The notes beneath the pieces were generated by a model. It saw only the letters and a list, made by a program, of their open reading frames with translations, did no database searches and was not told the DNA's origin. A stretch of DNA of 42,738 nucleotides from Bacteroidales bacterium UBA755 (lineage in GTDB: Bacteria > Bacteroidota > Bacteroidia > Bacteroidales > UBA932): assembly GCA_002297815.1 (NCBI GenBank), contig DBKH01000010.1, positions 1 through 42,738 on the forward strand. Direction: 5' to 3'. The position numbers were made by a program, and so were the translations under genes. Shown here in pieces: positions 42,688-42,738 of the stretch (position 1 is the first letter of the stretch; every line of letters starts with the position of its first letter).

Positions 42688-42688
42688 T

Positions 42689-42738
42689 ATGTTCCTGAAT
42701 ATGAAGAAATTAATCTCATCCATACTATTCCTTGCCGC
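42689..42738 (+). CDS. partial CDS, exported protein (start only)
   Basis: ATG one base after the Gfo/Idh/MocA stop opens MFLNMKKLISSILFLA, a clear start of a signal peptide; Met5 (42701) is the more usual start. The window ends after 16 codons, so the family cannot be told. Tight spacing suggests one operon with the oxidoreductase. Confidence 0.6.
   Translation, partial: MFLNMKKLISSILFLA

Noticed and set aside
1..42738. CRISPR array, tRNA or rRNA genes, transposase or integrase genes
   Set aside because: I looked for regular spaced repeats, tRNA-like cloverleafs and DDE or tyrosine-recombinase proteins, and saw none. The hsdS switch therefore does not seem to use an adjacent invertase in this window.

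Overview
The window comes from the chromosome of a Bacteroidota species, most likely a gut-type Bacteroidales. The evidence is a SusC/SusD pair under a hybrid two-component regulator, many secreted or lipoprotein glycoside hydrolases, short leaders without clear Shine-Dalgarno sites, and promoters of the Bacteroidetes type (-33 TTTG/TTG, 19-20 bases, -7 TAnnTTTG) before several transcription units. Species-level assignment is not possible from sequence reading alone.

Layout. (1) 137-13309, minus strand: a polysaccharide utilization locus. A hybrid two-component sensor/regulator is followed by susC, susD, a GH43 lipoprotein, an unassigned probable (alpha/alpha)6 enzyme and a second, arabinanase-like GH43, ending at a strong terminator; an arabinose-rich pectic or hemicellulosic glycan is the likely substrate. 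(2) 13446-19250, minus strand: a sodium:amino-acid-type symporter, folA, a DUF1963 protein, a secreted endonuclease/exonuclease/phosphatase-fold enzyme and a GH97 alpha-glycosidase. (3) 19436-27489, plus strand: a defence-like block with a DUF234-type ATPase carrying a nuclease-like C terminus, then a type I restriction-modification system of the EcoR124I (type IC) kind. (4) 27519-32105, plus strand: a LacZ-type GH2 beta-galactosidase and a GH109-like NAD-dependent glycosidase. (5) 32225-37147, minus strand: cdaA (c-di-AMP synthase), mutS2, yraN and a mannose-1-phosphate guanylyltransferase. (6) 37207-41290, plus strand: rplC-rplD-rplW-rplB-rpsS-rplV-rpsC with its own promoter and terminator, so the S10 cluster lacks rpsJ at the front and stops after rpsC. 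(7) 41315-end: a Tat-type Gfo/Idh/MocA oxidoreductase and the start of another exported protein.

The most interesting system is the type I RM locus. hsdS is split by a nine-G tract exactly at the junction of its two halves. Loss of one G (or gain of two) would fuse them into a complete two-TRD subunit of about 416 residues, so this looks like slipped-strand phase variation between a half-size and a full-size specificity subunit. The same gene carries a 12-bp tandem repeat coding for the ELQA linker, the place where EcoR124I-family enzymes change their target spacing. Two independent contingency devices in one hsdS could give a family of methylomes. The hsdM-hsdS gap is also unusual: it holds an antisense 48-codon frame for a basic peptide and a terminator hairpin.

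A second, window-wide signal is the hexamer GAATAT (extended form TGAATATG). I counted about 94 sites on the two strands, roughly four times a composition-based expectation, in all reading frames and both orientations, but absent across the ribosomal operon. I do not know its function.
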